Source: CAG-411 sp963643465 (GTDB lineage: Bacteria > Bacillota > Clostridia > Lachnospirales > Lachnospiraceae). From it: DNA of 64,000 nt. Of the stretch, positions 51,929 through 59,968 are shown piece by piece. The first letter of the stretch is position 1; every line of letters starts with the position of its first letter. Position numbers and translations under genes: made by a program. The DNA lies in assembly GCA_963643465.1 (NCBI GenBank), contig CAVIJT010000006.1, forward strand, positions 116,675 to 180,674, read 5' to 3'. Below the pieces are notes generated by a model that was not told the DNA's origin, searched no databases, and saw only the letters and a program-made list of their open reading frames with translations.

Positions 51929-52465
51929 TTATTTTTCTGCCACTACTCTCTCTAAATTGGCAAACCCTAACTTTTCTTTATCTACAGCAAAACCATACTT
52001 TTTTAGTTCTTTTAGTAAGGTTCTCATAAAAAATCCATGAGAAACCAAAATGCAATCTCGATTCCTTTGCACTAATTTTTCAATCAGTGCATCCGCCCTC
52101 TTTTGGGTTTCTTCTCTTTTTTCTACTTGACGTTTCCTTTGAAAAAGCCACTGCATTCTTCCACCTACATTCCATACCCATAAAGGAAGTTTCACCTTGC
52201 AATGAAAACATGATTTTAAAGGTACTTCATTTAATAACCCAGTTTCTAAAAACTCTTTTTCGCCAAATAATTGTGTTGCGGTCTCTCGACTTCTTTTTAG
52301 TGTACTTATGTAGATATCTTCTGATACATTTCCTGCCATGTCTTCGCTAACAGGATAGATGGATGCACTATCGTAATTCTCACACTCTATATCAAATTGT
52401 TTAGAAGTACACCATTTCTTCCATTGCATATTTACCTTTCCATGTCTGATTATTGTTATTTTCAT
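51929..52465 (-). CDS. Histidine phosphatase family protein
   Basis: 178 residues. Phosphoglycerate-mutase-like core: IIRHGKVN at residues 5-12 (catalytic His), TLKRSRETA, and the second His in LVSHGFFMRTLL. Broad phosphatase family; substrate unknown. Followed by no close gene downstream; convergent with the 2H gene. Confidence 0.88.
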   Translation of the reverse strand: MKITIIRHGKVNMQWKKWCTSKQFDIECENYDSASIYPVSEDMAGNVSEDIYISTLKRSRETATQLFGEKEFLETGLLNEVPLKSCFHCKVKLPLWVWNVGGRMQWLFQRKRQVEKREETQKRADALIEKLVQRNRDCILVSHGFFMRTLLKELKKYGFAVDKEKLGFANLERVVAEK

Positions 52466-52495
52466 CCAGCCCTACTCCATTTTTTCTAATCTTTC

Positions 52496-52819
52496 TTACA
52501 TTTTTATCTCTGACTTAAAATACTGCTCTTGAAAATTCACCTGTTGCATTATTTCTTCTTTTGTAAACGTCATATTTTCCGGTGCTACCACCCATTTTTC
52601 TTCCACATCATCATATCTATGTATAATGGCAATGACTTTACCTGTGAATTCTTTCACAGCCTTATCTACTCCTAAAATATAGACATCCTGTTCCTCACCA
52701 TCTGGAGCAATGATCCCCTCCACATATCCATAATTTACGGGATAATACATATCTTTATGTTTGGGATGATAACTTCCCAATGGTCTATCTACCACAACTT
52801 TTACTGTCTTTCCAATCAT
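52496..52819 (-). CDS. Short inorganic pyrophosphatase-like protein
   Basis: 107 residues from the ATG at 52819 after AAGGAGGG. The sequence VVDRPLGSYHPKHKDMYYPVN, GYVEGI, DGEEQDVYILGVDK matches the core of soluble family I pyrophosphatase, but is shorter than the usual ~175 residues. This compact form is found in other Firmicutes. Metal-binding Asp in DVYILGVD are present; activity on pyrophosphate is not certain. Confidence 0.75.
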   Translation of the reverse strand: MIGKTVKVVVDRPLGSYHPKHKDMYYPVNYGYVEGIIAPDGEEQDVYILGVDKAVKEFTGKVIAIIHRYDDVEEKWVVAPENMTFTKEEIMQQVNFQEQYFKSEIKM

Positions 52820-52855
52820 ATTTTCCCTCCTTGATTTTAGCATAATGTTACTCCC

Positions 52856-53320
52856 CTACATTGTCAGAACAAGAAACACCGTACCGATAACTGCTAAAAA
52901 GAATCCTACCAATAGAAAAATGCCTCCAACAAGGCAAACTATACTTTGTTTTACTAAGGATGAATCTTTTGGATCGTTTGGATTATAATAAACGTTTTGT
53001 GGTACTTCCATCTTTCTTTTAACTGTTCTTTTATCCCACGACACATTACTGGCACGAGTATACGAGACTCCATTTACTGTATATGTATAAATAGGACACC
53101 AAGTTGCTCTATGTACGCTGCCGGTTCTTATACCACTGAAAGCATCGTAATTTCCTGTTCCTCCATGATTATAATCATAGGCATTTCTGCACATGTCCAC
53201 AATCGTTCCAGTTACCTGCTCCGTACGATTCCATGTCTTCTTTCCCACACAAAACAAAATGATGCCCAGTAATAAAAAAAGACTCCCCATTCCGGCTACA
53301 ATACAACCTGCGATAAACAT
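52856..53320 (-). CDS. DUF3592-like membrane protein
   Basis: 154 residues. Two membrane segments at the ends (MGSLFLLLGIILFCVG; VCLVGGIFLLVGFFLAVIG) with a ~75-residue beta-type domain between them (TGTIVDM, PIYTYTVNGVSYTRAS, VYYNPNDPKDS): the DUF3592 plan. Function unknown. AGGAGG before the ATG. 36 bp before the pyrophosphatase-like gene, likely co-transcribed. Confidence 0.8.
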   Translation of the reverse strand: MFIAGCIVAGMGSLFLLLGIILFCVGKKTWNRTEQVTGTIVDMCRNAYDYNHGGTGNYDAFSGIRTGSVHRATWCPIYTYTVNGVSYTRASNVSWDKRTVKRKMEVPQNVYYNPNDPKDSSLVKQSIVCLVGGIFLLVGFFLAVIGTVFLVLTM

Positions 53321-53435
53321 AATAAAAACCTCCTAAACTTTTTCTTCCAGACTACTTTTCATTCTATCATAATTCCCCTAAACATCTCTACTATTTTTAC
53401 ATTTTACTCATAAACTATGGTTCTTTCCAAAAGTA

Positions 53436-53444
53436 TGCTATAAT
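53436..53444 (+). promoter_or_regulatory. Extended -10 promoter of the flippase gene
   Basis: TGCTATAAT, an extended -10 element with a perfect TATAAT and no good -35 box. Start site near 53451, 25 bases before the leader ORF. Confidence 0.5.
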
Positions 53445-53475
53445 GTAACTATTACTTTAACGAAAGGAGCATCTA

Positions 53476-53514
53476 GTGGGACTTCTAATAGTTTCTATTT
53501 TCCTACTAATATAG
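53476..53514 (+). CDS. Possible 12-codon hydrophobic leader peptide
   Basis: GTG start with AAAGGAG in front and a TAG stop 4 bases before the flippase ATG. Codes a fully hydrophobic peptide (VGLLIVSIFLLI). The flippase itself has only a weak ribosome site (AGAAG), so its translation may depend on ribosomes finishing this leader. Too short to be sure. Confidence 0.35.
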   Translation: MGLLIVSIFLLI

Positions 53515-53518
53515 AAGA

Positions 53519-55177
53519 ATGAATAAAGAAAGAAATAATAATTTACTTGTTCAGGCAAGTATATTAGCAATTGCAGGAATTGTGAGCCGCATTATCGGCT
53601 TATTGTATCGGGGACCATTACATAGTGTAATTGGTGATCTTGGCCTGGGATATTATCAGTCAGCATATACTTACTACACTATCGTTTTACTAATTTCTTC
53701 CTATAGTATTCCCTCTGCAATATCCAAAGTCATATCCCAAAAAATTGCAGTGCATGAATACCGAAATGCCCATCAACTGTTTCAATGCGCATTTATTTAT
53801 GTCTTGCTTATAGGTGGGATTGGAAGTATTTTCCTGTTCTTTGGGGCTGGAATTTTTGTTAAGGAAGACGCAATCCCTGTTCTTAGAGTCTTTGCACCAA
53901 CCATTCTTATTTATGGTATGCTTGGCGTGCTAAGAGGATATTTTCAATCCTACCGAAGTATGGTACAAACTTCGGTTTCACAAATTATCGAACAGCTTAT
54001 AAATGCTATTTTTAGTGTTGCGGTTGCATACTTTATGATAAGCAATGCTATGGGAACCATGGATATACCAGTTGATGAGGATGCACAAAAAACCCGTGCC
54101 ATTTGGGGTGCTATGGGAAGTGCCGTTGGTACTGGAGCAGGCGTTCTTTTTGCTCTTTTCTTTATGTTGTTTGCATATGGACGCATACGAAAAAAGATAA
54201 AAACAGCCATAGAAAATGATAGGAATCCATCAAGAGATAGTTATAAACATACATTCAAATTGATTATATCCACCGTAACTCCATTTATCCTAAGTACAGC
54301 TATTTATAATTTAAGTAGCTCTGTGAATACCCAGATTTTTATAGAATTTTACCCTAAAATAAAAGGATTGGATTCCATAGAAATTACTACGGTATGGGGA
54401 ATATTTTCCGGTCAGGCATTGACCATATCCAATATTCCTATTGCATTTGCCTCTGCCATGGCATCGGCAATGCTTCCATCCATTGCAACTTTAATCGCGC
54501 TAAACAAAATGGATGAATCAAAGAAAAAAATCGGCGAATCCGTTAAAACTACAATGTTTATTTCAATTCCCTGTGCAGTAGGTATGTTTACCCTTGCCGA
54601 ACCTATTATTAATCTCTTGTTTACAAATACAAGTGATGTACTTTCTTTTGCAAGCAAGCTATTAATGGCTTTATCCATATCTGTTATTTTTTATGCCCTG
54701 TCTACGCTAAATAGCTCTATTTTACAAGGCATTGGAAAAGTAAATGCGCCAATTATTAACGCAGGTATCGCATTAGTATTACAAACTGTTGTTGCTTTTC
54801 TTCTGTTGCTTTATACCGACCTTGGCATTTACAGTATTGTAATCGCAAATATTTTTTATTCAGGAATTATGTGTGTACTAAATCAACGAGCTGTAAGTAA
54901 AGCACTTGGCTATAAACAGGAATATACCAAAACTTTCGTTGTGCCTACGTGTTCAGCAGCGGTTATGGGAATCGTTATAAGAGTCTTTTATGAATTTTTA
55001 TACTTACATTTGAAAAATATGAAACTAGCTGTGATTCCTGCAATTCTTCTTGGGATTTTAATATATTTCTTTATGCTTTTTATATTAAAAGGCATCACAG
55101 AAGAAGATGTGAAAAAAATGCCTAAAGGAGAGACCATTCTTCGATTACTAAAAAAATTTAAGAAAAATAAATCCTAA
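53519..55177 (+). CDS. Polysaccharide flippase (MATE/MVF superfamily)
   Basis: 552 residues with about 14 membrane segments. N-terminal ASILAIAGIVSRIIGLLYR and GYYQSAYTYYTIVL are typical of the SpoVB/Wzx/RfbX group of lipid-linked precursor flippases. Moves a lipid-linked sugar polymer or peptidoglycan precursor across the membrane; whether sporulation-specific (SpoVB-like) is open. Single gene with terminator. Confidence 0.9.
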   Translation: MNKERNNNLLVQASILAIAGIVSRIIGLLYRGPLHSVIGDLGLGYYQSAYTYYTIVLLISSYSIPSAISKVISQKIAVHEYRNAHQLFQCAFIYVLLIGGIGSIFLFFGAGIFVKEDAIPVLRVFAPTILIYGMLGVLRGYFQSYRSMVQTSVSQIIEQLINAIFSVAVAYFMISNAMGTMDIPVDEDAQKTRAIWGAMGSAVGTGAGVLFALFFMLFAYGRIRKKIKTAIENDRNPSRDSYKHTFKLIISTVTPFILSTAIYNLSSSVNTQIFIEFYPKIKGLDSIEITTVWGIFSGQALTISNIPIAFASAMASAMLPSIATLIALNKMDESKKKIGESVKTTMFISIPCAVGMFTLAEPIINLLFTNTSDVLSFASKLLMALSISVIFYALSTLNSSILQGIGKVNAPIINAGIALVLQTVVAFLLLLYTDLGIYSIVIANIFYSGIMCVLNQRAVSKALGYKQEYTKTFVVPTCSAAVMGIVIRVFYEFLYLHLKNMKLAVIPAILLGILIYFFMLFILKGITEEDVKKMPKGETILRLLKKFKKNKS

Positions 55178-55178
55178 G

Positions 55179-55210
55179 GAAATAGGCGTGTCGATGGATA
55201 CGCCTATTTC
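55179..55210 (+). terminator. Terminator after flippase gene
   Basis: GAAATAGGCGT / ACGCCTATTTC, 11-bp stem with a 10-base loop; short T content after it. Confidence 0.7.
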
Positions 55211-55317
55211 TGTACCTAAAAGCGTAACGCAAGATTTTTTTGCAAGTTTACATGCGCATCATTGCCCCAAAGTTACTGTATACGCACACATAACAGGAAT
55301 CAGGAAACACGCAAATA

Positions 55318-55347
55318 TTGCGGTAATCTATTATATTATGTTATAAT
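55318..55347 (+). promoter_or_regulatory. Promoter of the dCache chemoreceptor gene
   Basis: TTGCGG, 18-bp spacer, TATAAT preceded by TGT (extended -10). The ~70-base leader contains two overlapping small hairpins (GCTG/CAGC, GTG/CAC) but no known riboswitch. Confidence 0.5.
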
Positions 55348-55424
55348 TGTATCATATTTAGGGGATGTGCTGAACACAATGGGGTAGTGAACAGCCAAAA
55401 CTCCCAAAAGGAGGAAAAGATAGC

Positions 55425-57422
55425 ATGCAGGGTCAAAAAGGGAAAAAAAAGGGTGTGAGTATTAGACTGAAACTAATCGGTATCGTAATTCCTATTGTAC
55501 TGGTATTGATTGTTTCGTTTTTTGCTCTGGCAAAAAATGTTGTAACTAAACTATCCAAAGAAAAATTGCAGGCAGAATCAAAAGTGTATACTCAGGAAAT
55601 TAATAACTGGACCACAAGGATTTTTGCTGAATTACAAGTATATCAGGATGCCATTGAAGACGGCGGATTTGAAGATGATGATGCAATCCTAAAATATATG
55701 GAAACCTCTTTGGAAAAGAACGAGTCTTACCCATATGGATTATATATGGGCGATGACACTGGTGTATATTTAGATGGTTCCGGCTGGGTTCCAGAGGACG
55801 ACTGGGTCTTAACAGAACGTGACTGGTATGTAGACGGAAAAGACAATGATACCTTTGTCTTTGGAGAACCATATTATGATTCCATGACTGGACAAGTATG
55901 TGTAAGTGCCTCTGTTCGTGTGGACTATCCAAATGCAGTGCGAGTGCTTGCTTCAGATGTCTATCTTGACATTGTGGCTGAACAGATATCTGAAATATCC
56001 GACAACGAAGAGGAAGACGCATTTTTGGTTACCAAAGACAGTCAGACAATCATTGCACACTTAGATCAAGATATGCTGGCAGTAACCTTAGATGAAGCAA
56101 AAGACCCTCTTTACACTTCTATCGGTGAGGCAATTGCAGCAGAGAAAAGCGGCATTATTTCTGTAAAAGGAAAGAATGGCATTTACTTTGTAAGTCTAAA
56201 TCCAGTGGAACATACAGACTGGTATTTAGTTACCTATGTAAAGGAACAAACGGTTCTTGCTGATTTACAACAGATGGAGTTCATTATGGCTCTTATTGCA
56301 GTAATTGCTGCTGCTATACTTATTGTTGTAATTCTTAGAATGATGAATCGCATTGTAAAACCAGTCAAAAAAATGACCGATGTCATTGAAAAAATTGCAG
56401 ACGGGGATTTCTCACATAATATTGAGGCAAAGGGTAACGATGAAATTGCTAAAATGAGCAATGATATGCAGTTATTTATTGTAAATATGAGAGAAACCAT
56501 TTCTGAAATTCGGGATATTGCCGGATGGTTAGAACAGCAATCCCAAGAAAATGGAGACATTTCCGAGTCTTTAAAAACTTCTTCTGAAAATCAAAAGGAA
56601 GAAATGGAAAATCTCAGAAAAATGGTAGAACAGCTTTCCAATTCAGCCAAAGAAGCAACTACTCAGATGGAGGCTTTAGCAGAATTGATACAGATGGCAG
56701 ATACAGAAGGAAAGAATGCAGAAGTATTAATGCAGGAAAGTGTTGTTATGTCTAAAAATGGAAAAGACGACATGGAACAAATCAACACTGGAATGACAAA
56801 TGTTTACACTTCTATCTCTATCCTTTCTGAACAAATCGGAAAAGTAGACGAAAGTATTTCTCAGATTGGCAATATGGTAAATATGATTGTGGACATTGCA
56901 GAAGAGACCAATTTATTGTCTTTAAACGCTTCCATTGAGGCCGCAAGAGCCGGAAGTTCAGGAAAAGGCTTCTCTGTAGTAGCAGAGCAAATTGGAAAAT
57001 TAGCTGTAGACAGTAGTGTGGCCGCAGAGCAGATTTCAAAACTGACAGAGGAAATTCATGAAACCGTAGAAAAAGCACTTGTACATATGAATGCCAGTGT
57101 AAATGAAGTACAGGAAAACGTAGGTGTTGTCTCAAATGCCAGTGCTGCGTTTGAAGGCTTATATGAAAAAGTTGAAGAAACCAGTCAGAGAGTGAAGCAA
57201 ATGATTGAACTGGTAAATAAAGTAGATTCGGTTTCTGTACATATGGAACAAATTTCCCAAGACCAGTTACAGTCAACCGAACACATCGCCCAATCAGCAG
57301 ATGGATTAAATCAACAGACCAAAAATGTAACACAGGACAGCTACGCTGTGGCGAAGGAAGCTGAAAAATTAGAAACGGAGTCAAAAGAATTGATGAAACG
57401 CATTAGTAAGTTCCAAGTGTAA
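55425..57422 (+). CDS. Methyl-accepting chemotaxis protein with dCache sensor
   Basis: 665 residues: membrane segment (~17-40), external dCache_1 domain (~45-275), second segment (~285-305), HAMP (~306-360), coiled coil and signalling tip TNLLSLNASIEAARAGSSGKG. In the sensor, TERDWY, EPYYDSMTGQV and a later SDVYLD supply the Tyr, Arg, Trp, Tyr, Asp and Asp positions of the amino-acid-binding dCache pattern. An amino acid is therefore the likely ligand, by inference. GGAGG ribosome site. Confidence 0.93.
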   Translation: MQGQKGKKKGVSIRLKLIGIVIPIVLVLIVSFFALAKNVVTKLSKEKLQAESKVYTQEINNWTTRIFAELQVYQDAIEDGGFEDDDAILKYMETSLEKNESYPYGLYMGDDTGVYLDGSGWVPEDDWVLTERDWYVDGKDNDTFVFGEPYYDSMTGQVCVSASVRVDYPNAVRVLASDVYLDIVAEQISEISDNEEEDAFLVTKDSQTIIAHLDQDMLAVTLDEAKDPLYTSIGEAIAAEKSGIISVKGKNGIYFVSLNPVEHTDWYLVTYVKEQTVLADLQQMEFIMALIAVIAAAILIVVILRMMNRIVKPVKKMTDVIEKIADGDFSHNIEAKGNDEIAKMSNDMQLFIVNMRETISEIRDIAGWLEQQSQENGDISESLKTSSENQKEEMENLRKMVEQLSNSAKEATTQMEALAELIQMADTEGKNAEVLMQESVVMSKNGKDDMEQINTGMTNVYTSISILSEQIGKVDESISQIGNMVNMIVDIAEETNLLSLNASIEAARAGSSGKGFSVVAEQIGKLAVDSSVAAEQISKLTEEIHETVEKALVHMNASVNEVQENVGVVSNASAAFEGLYEKVEETSQRVKQMIELVNKVDSVSVHMEQISQDQLQSTEHIAQSADGLNQQTKNVTQDSYAVAKEAEKLETESKELMKRISKFQV

Positions 57423-57429
57423 CTATATA

Positions 57430-57509
57430 GCTTTGTGAATTTCTCAAATTCTCGCAGTGTGCATCAAATCTTTATGCAAGCACTGGATTTTCCTTACTGC
57501 TAGCATAAA
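57430..57509 (+). repeat. Dispersed ~90-bp repeat, copy 3
   Basis: Begins 7 bp after the chemoreceptor stop codon; lacks the first ~13 bases of the other copies but keeps GCTTTG, AAATCTTTATGCAA and TGGATTTTCC. Its hairpin begins 6 bp further on. Confidence 0.8.
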
Positions 57510-57514
57510 ATATT

Positions 57515-57556
57515 GAAAACGCAGGCTATCAACCACAATAGCCTGCGTTTTCTTTT
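57515..57556. terminator. Terminator after dCache chemoreceptor
   Basis: GAAAACGCAGGCTAT / ATAGCCTGCGTTTTC, 15-bp perfect stem, then TTTTC. The opposite gene ends at 57557. Confidence 0.9.
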
Positions 57557-58429
57557 CTAAAAAATTTCAGTAGCATCCTTTGGTAACTCTTTCACATGTT
57601 TTAAAAAATATCTACCATTTTGACTTTCGCTTACATTATAAATATAGTTTAATTTCCCACCTACATATTTTGCAGTAATATCAAACAAGTCACACATTTT
57701 GAAAACGGCATCCCAACACTCTTCTATATTGCCCCCACAATATGTAGACAGATACCATTCCCACTCCTCTTTGGTAAGCCAACGATACATATATTTTCCT
57801 GACTTTCCTACACTGACAGAAAAATCTGTATCTATACCAATTTTCCATGACAACATTTTTTCCAATTGCTTTCTTACGCAAAAATTTAACATATCTTGAA
57901 CATATGGCATTTCCTCTCTCCACAAACCTTTTGCCACATTATTAAGACACCACCAAAATTCTGTACAAGTACATACATATTGTTTCTCTGTTGGATATTT
58001 CACCCAATACTCCTTATCTGTTGCCTTTGGGACATTCGAAAACATATTGTCCTTGTCCAATAAAATCTTACATAATTTATCCTTTTCTATATTTTCTTTT
58101 GCATGAGCAATACTTTCCACATGCAAATCAATTCGATTGCCATCTGTAAACTGCATAAGCCATCCATAAAAATTTTCTTTATCACTAGGAAAATCTGGAT
58201 TTTCATCTGGATATTGCATATATAGCCGTTCTCCAAAATTATCAATCCATTTTTCATCGTCAATATATGGTTTCACATCCTCTACCACATATACAATATC
58301 ATAATCTTGAAAAATGTCTTTAGGAATGTTTTCATTGGTTCTGGAACCATTCATGTATATCCCACGAATTCTTTCATCTTGCTGTGCTATAGTTAAAATA
58401 AGTTCATATATTTCTTTTTCTGTTCTCAT
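57557..58429 (-). CDS. Aminoglycoside 6-adenylyltransferase-like protein
   Basis: 290 residues. Nucleotidyltransferase motif GIYMNGSRTN and DYDIVYVV (about 24-50), then FTDGNRIDLHVES and a helical C-terminal domain (LSWKIGIDTDFSVSVGKSGKYM in part). This matches the ANT(6)/AadE family, which adenylylates streptomycin. Chromosomal relatives are widespread in Firmicutes and many have not been tested for resistance. GGGGAG upstream of the ATG. No transposon ends nearby. Confidence 0.88.
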   Translation of the reverse strand: MRTEKEIYELILTIAQQDERIRGIYMNGSRTNENIPKDIFQDYDIVYVVEDVKPYIDDEKWIDNFGERLYMQYPDENPDFPSDKENFYGWLMQFTDGNRIDLHVESIAHAKENIEKDKLCKILLDKDNMFSNVPKATDKEYWVKYPTEKQYVCTCTEFWWCLNNVAKGLWREEMPYVQDMLNFCVRKQLEKMLSWKIGIDTDFSVSVGKSGKYMYRWLTKEEWEWYLSTYCGGNIEECWDAVFKMCDLFDITAKYVGGKLNYIYNVSESQNGRYFLKHVKELPKDATEIF

Positions 58430-58533
58430 ACTGTATATCTCCCCTGTCTATGCTTTATCATCCACTACAGATATTGGTAATTTGAACTAAATTATAGCAT
58501 TTCCTTCTATAAATCTCAGTATAACAAAATATC

Positions 58534-59097
58534 CTATATCGTAGCTTCAAACTCATTTCTTAGCATTGAAAAATACAATCTTCCCACATATTCTCCGTTC
58601 ATATAAAAATAGTCTCTTAATATTCCCTCGTATACAAAACCACATTTTTCTATTACCCGTTTAGACGGTGTATTGATAGTTTTAGTGCAAATCTGAACCT
58701 TGTGCAAATTCATCATATTAAAACCGTATGCAATAACTGATTTTGTTGCCTCTGTTGCATAACCTTTACATTGGAAATCTGAGCCAATACAATATTCAAT
58801 CTCGGCAAAATTATTCTTATTATCAACGAGAAAATATGCAATCTGTCCTATACATTCGCCCGTTGTTTTTTCAACAACAGCCCAACGATAATAATCCTTC
58901 TTCTCATAAGAACCGATATATTTGTCAAGCAATCCCTTTACCTCATCTTTCGTAGAATACACAGGCTCAGAATATAATGATTGTATTTTCTCATCGGCAA
59001 CCCAATATTTAAGCATTGCTTCATCATCTGTATACTCAAATCTTCGAAGTATTAATCTCTCCGTCTCTATTGTATTAGTACCGATATGTGTAAGCAT
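58534..59097 (-). CDS. GNAT-family N-acetyltransferase (RimJ/RimL type)
   Basis: 187 residues. Begins with the subfamily's TERLILRRF, acetyl-CoA loop in DFQCKGYATEATKSVI and end VYEGILRDYFYMNG. Acetylates an amine on a protein or small molecule; substrate unknown. GGAGG ribosome site. Follows the methyltransferase gene in the same direction with a 167-bp gap that shows nothing recognised. Confidence 0.9.
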   Translation of the reverse strand: MLTHIGTNTIETERLILRRFEYTDDEAMLKYWVADEKIQSLYSEPVYSTKDEVKGLLDKYIGSYEKKDYYRWAVVEKTTGECIGQIAYFLVDNKNNFAEIEYCIGSDFQCKGYATEATKSVIAYGFNMMNLHKVQICTKTINTPSKRVIEKCGFVYEGILRDYFYMNGEYVGRLYFSMLRNEFEATI

Positions 59098-59264
59098 TTT
59101 TATTCCTCCATCAATTTCAAAATTTCCTTTTACTCCGAATTGATTATATCATAACAAAAGTTACTCTGCATTATGAAAATAAGAATGCAGAACACTACGC
59201 CCCGCACCCATATTACACATATATCAATTCTTTTAATCCAATCCCCTCTACCGAATTTTTTACA

Positions 59265-59924
59265 TTATTCATCAGCCATATCAAAAAGCTCATTAATCTG
59301 TACTGCTTTTTTACAAAAATCTAATTGCAATAGTTTTTTACCATTAGGCAATGGATACTCTAAAATCTGAATTAATTGATATCCTATAGTTTCCATACTA
59401 TTTTGCAGTTCCTGTTCAGCCAAGTGATGGTGGATGCTCTCCAATCCATCAAATACATGCAAATAGGGGGAAGCTGACACAAAACTGTCATCTGTATTAA
59501 TTTGAATAATACATGATACATATTGGGGATTTGCTATTTTCACTGCTTTTTGAAAACACTCATATCCAATGTACTCAATAAGTAGATTTGCAATCAGCAG
59601 ATCTGCATGTGAAAGTTTTTCTGTCTCACTATTTAAGTCTACACAAAGACATTCTAGTATACTGGATAAATTCTTATATCGTTCTTGGGTAGTCGCTAAA
59701 TATTCAGCGTTTATATCTACACCATAAACCTTAGTTATCTTTTCTACATCAACGTGTTCCAATCCGTTGCCACCTGCAATGCCAAGTATCATAACAGATT
59801 GTATATCATATTTATTCAATTGTCCTTTCATCATCTGATTCATTGCCTGTAGCTGCTGAACCGAATCTAGTGCCATATGATTTTCATAATCAGATAAACC
59901 AATATCTTTCCATGGATTACTCAT
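59265..59924 (-). CDS. Class I SAM-dependent methyltransferase
   Basis: 219 residues. SAM motif I VMILGIAGGNGLEHV (about 45-58), motif II VYGVDINAEYL, and DLLIANLLIEYIG where the catalytic loop lies. Ribosome site AAGGAG. Substrate unknown. Lies 44 bp after the serine hydrolase gene and may be in its transcript. Confidence 0.85.
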   Translation of the reverse strand: MSNPWKDIGLSDYENHMALDSVQQLQAMNQMMKGQLNKYDIQSVMILGIAGGNGLEHVDVEKITKVYGVDINAEYLATTQERYKNLSSILECLCVDLNSETEKLSHADLLIANLLIEYIGYECFQKAVKIANPQYVSCIIQINTDDSFVSASPYLHVFDGLESIHHHLAEQELQNSMETIGYQLIQILEYPLPNGKKLLQLDFCKKAVQINELFDMADE

Positions 59925-59968
59925 ATTCTTCTCTCCTTAGGACTCCTTAATCTCTCTAGTTCGTACTT

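Noticed and set aside
55348..55424. Cyclic di-GMP riboswitch before the chemoreceptor
   Set aside because: The short leader lacks the conserved core of either class; only small GTG/CAC and GCTG/CAGC pairings are seen.
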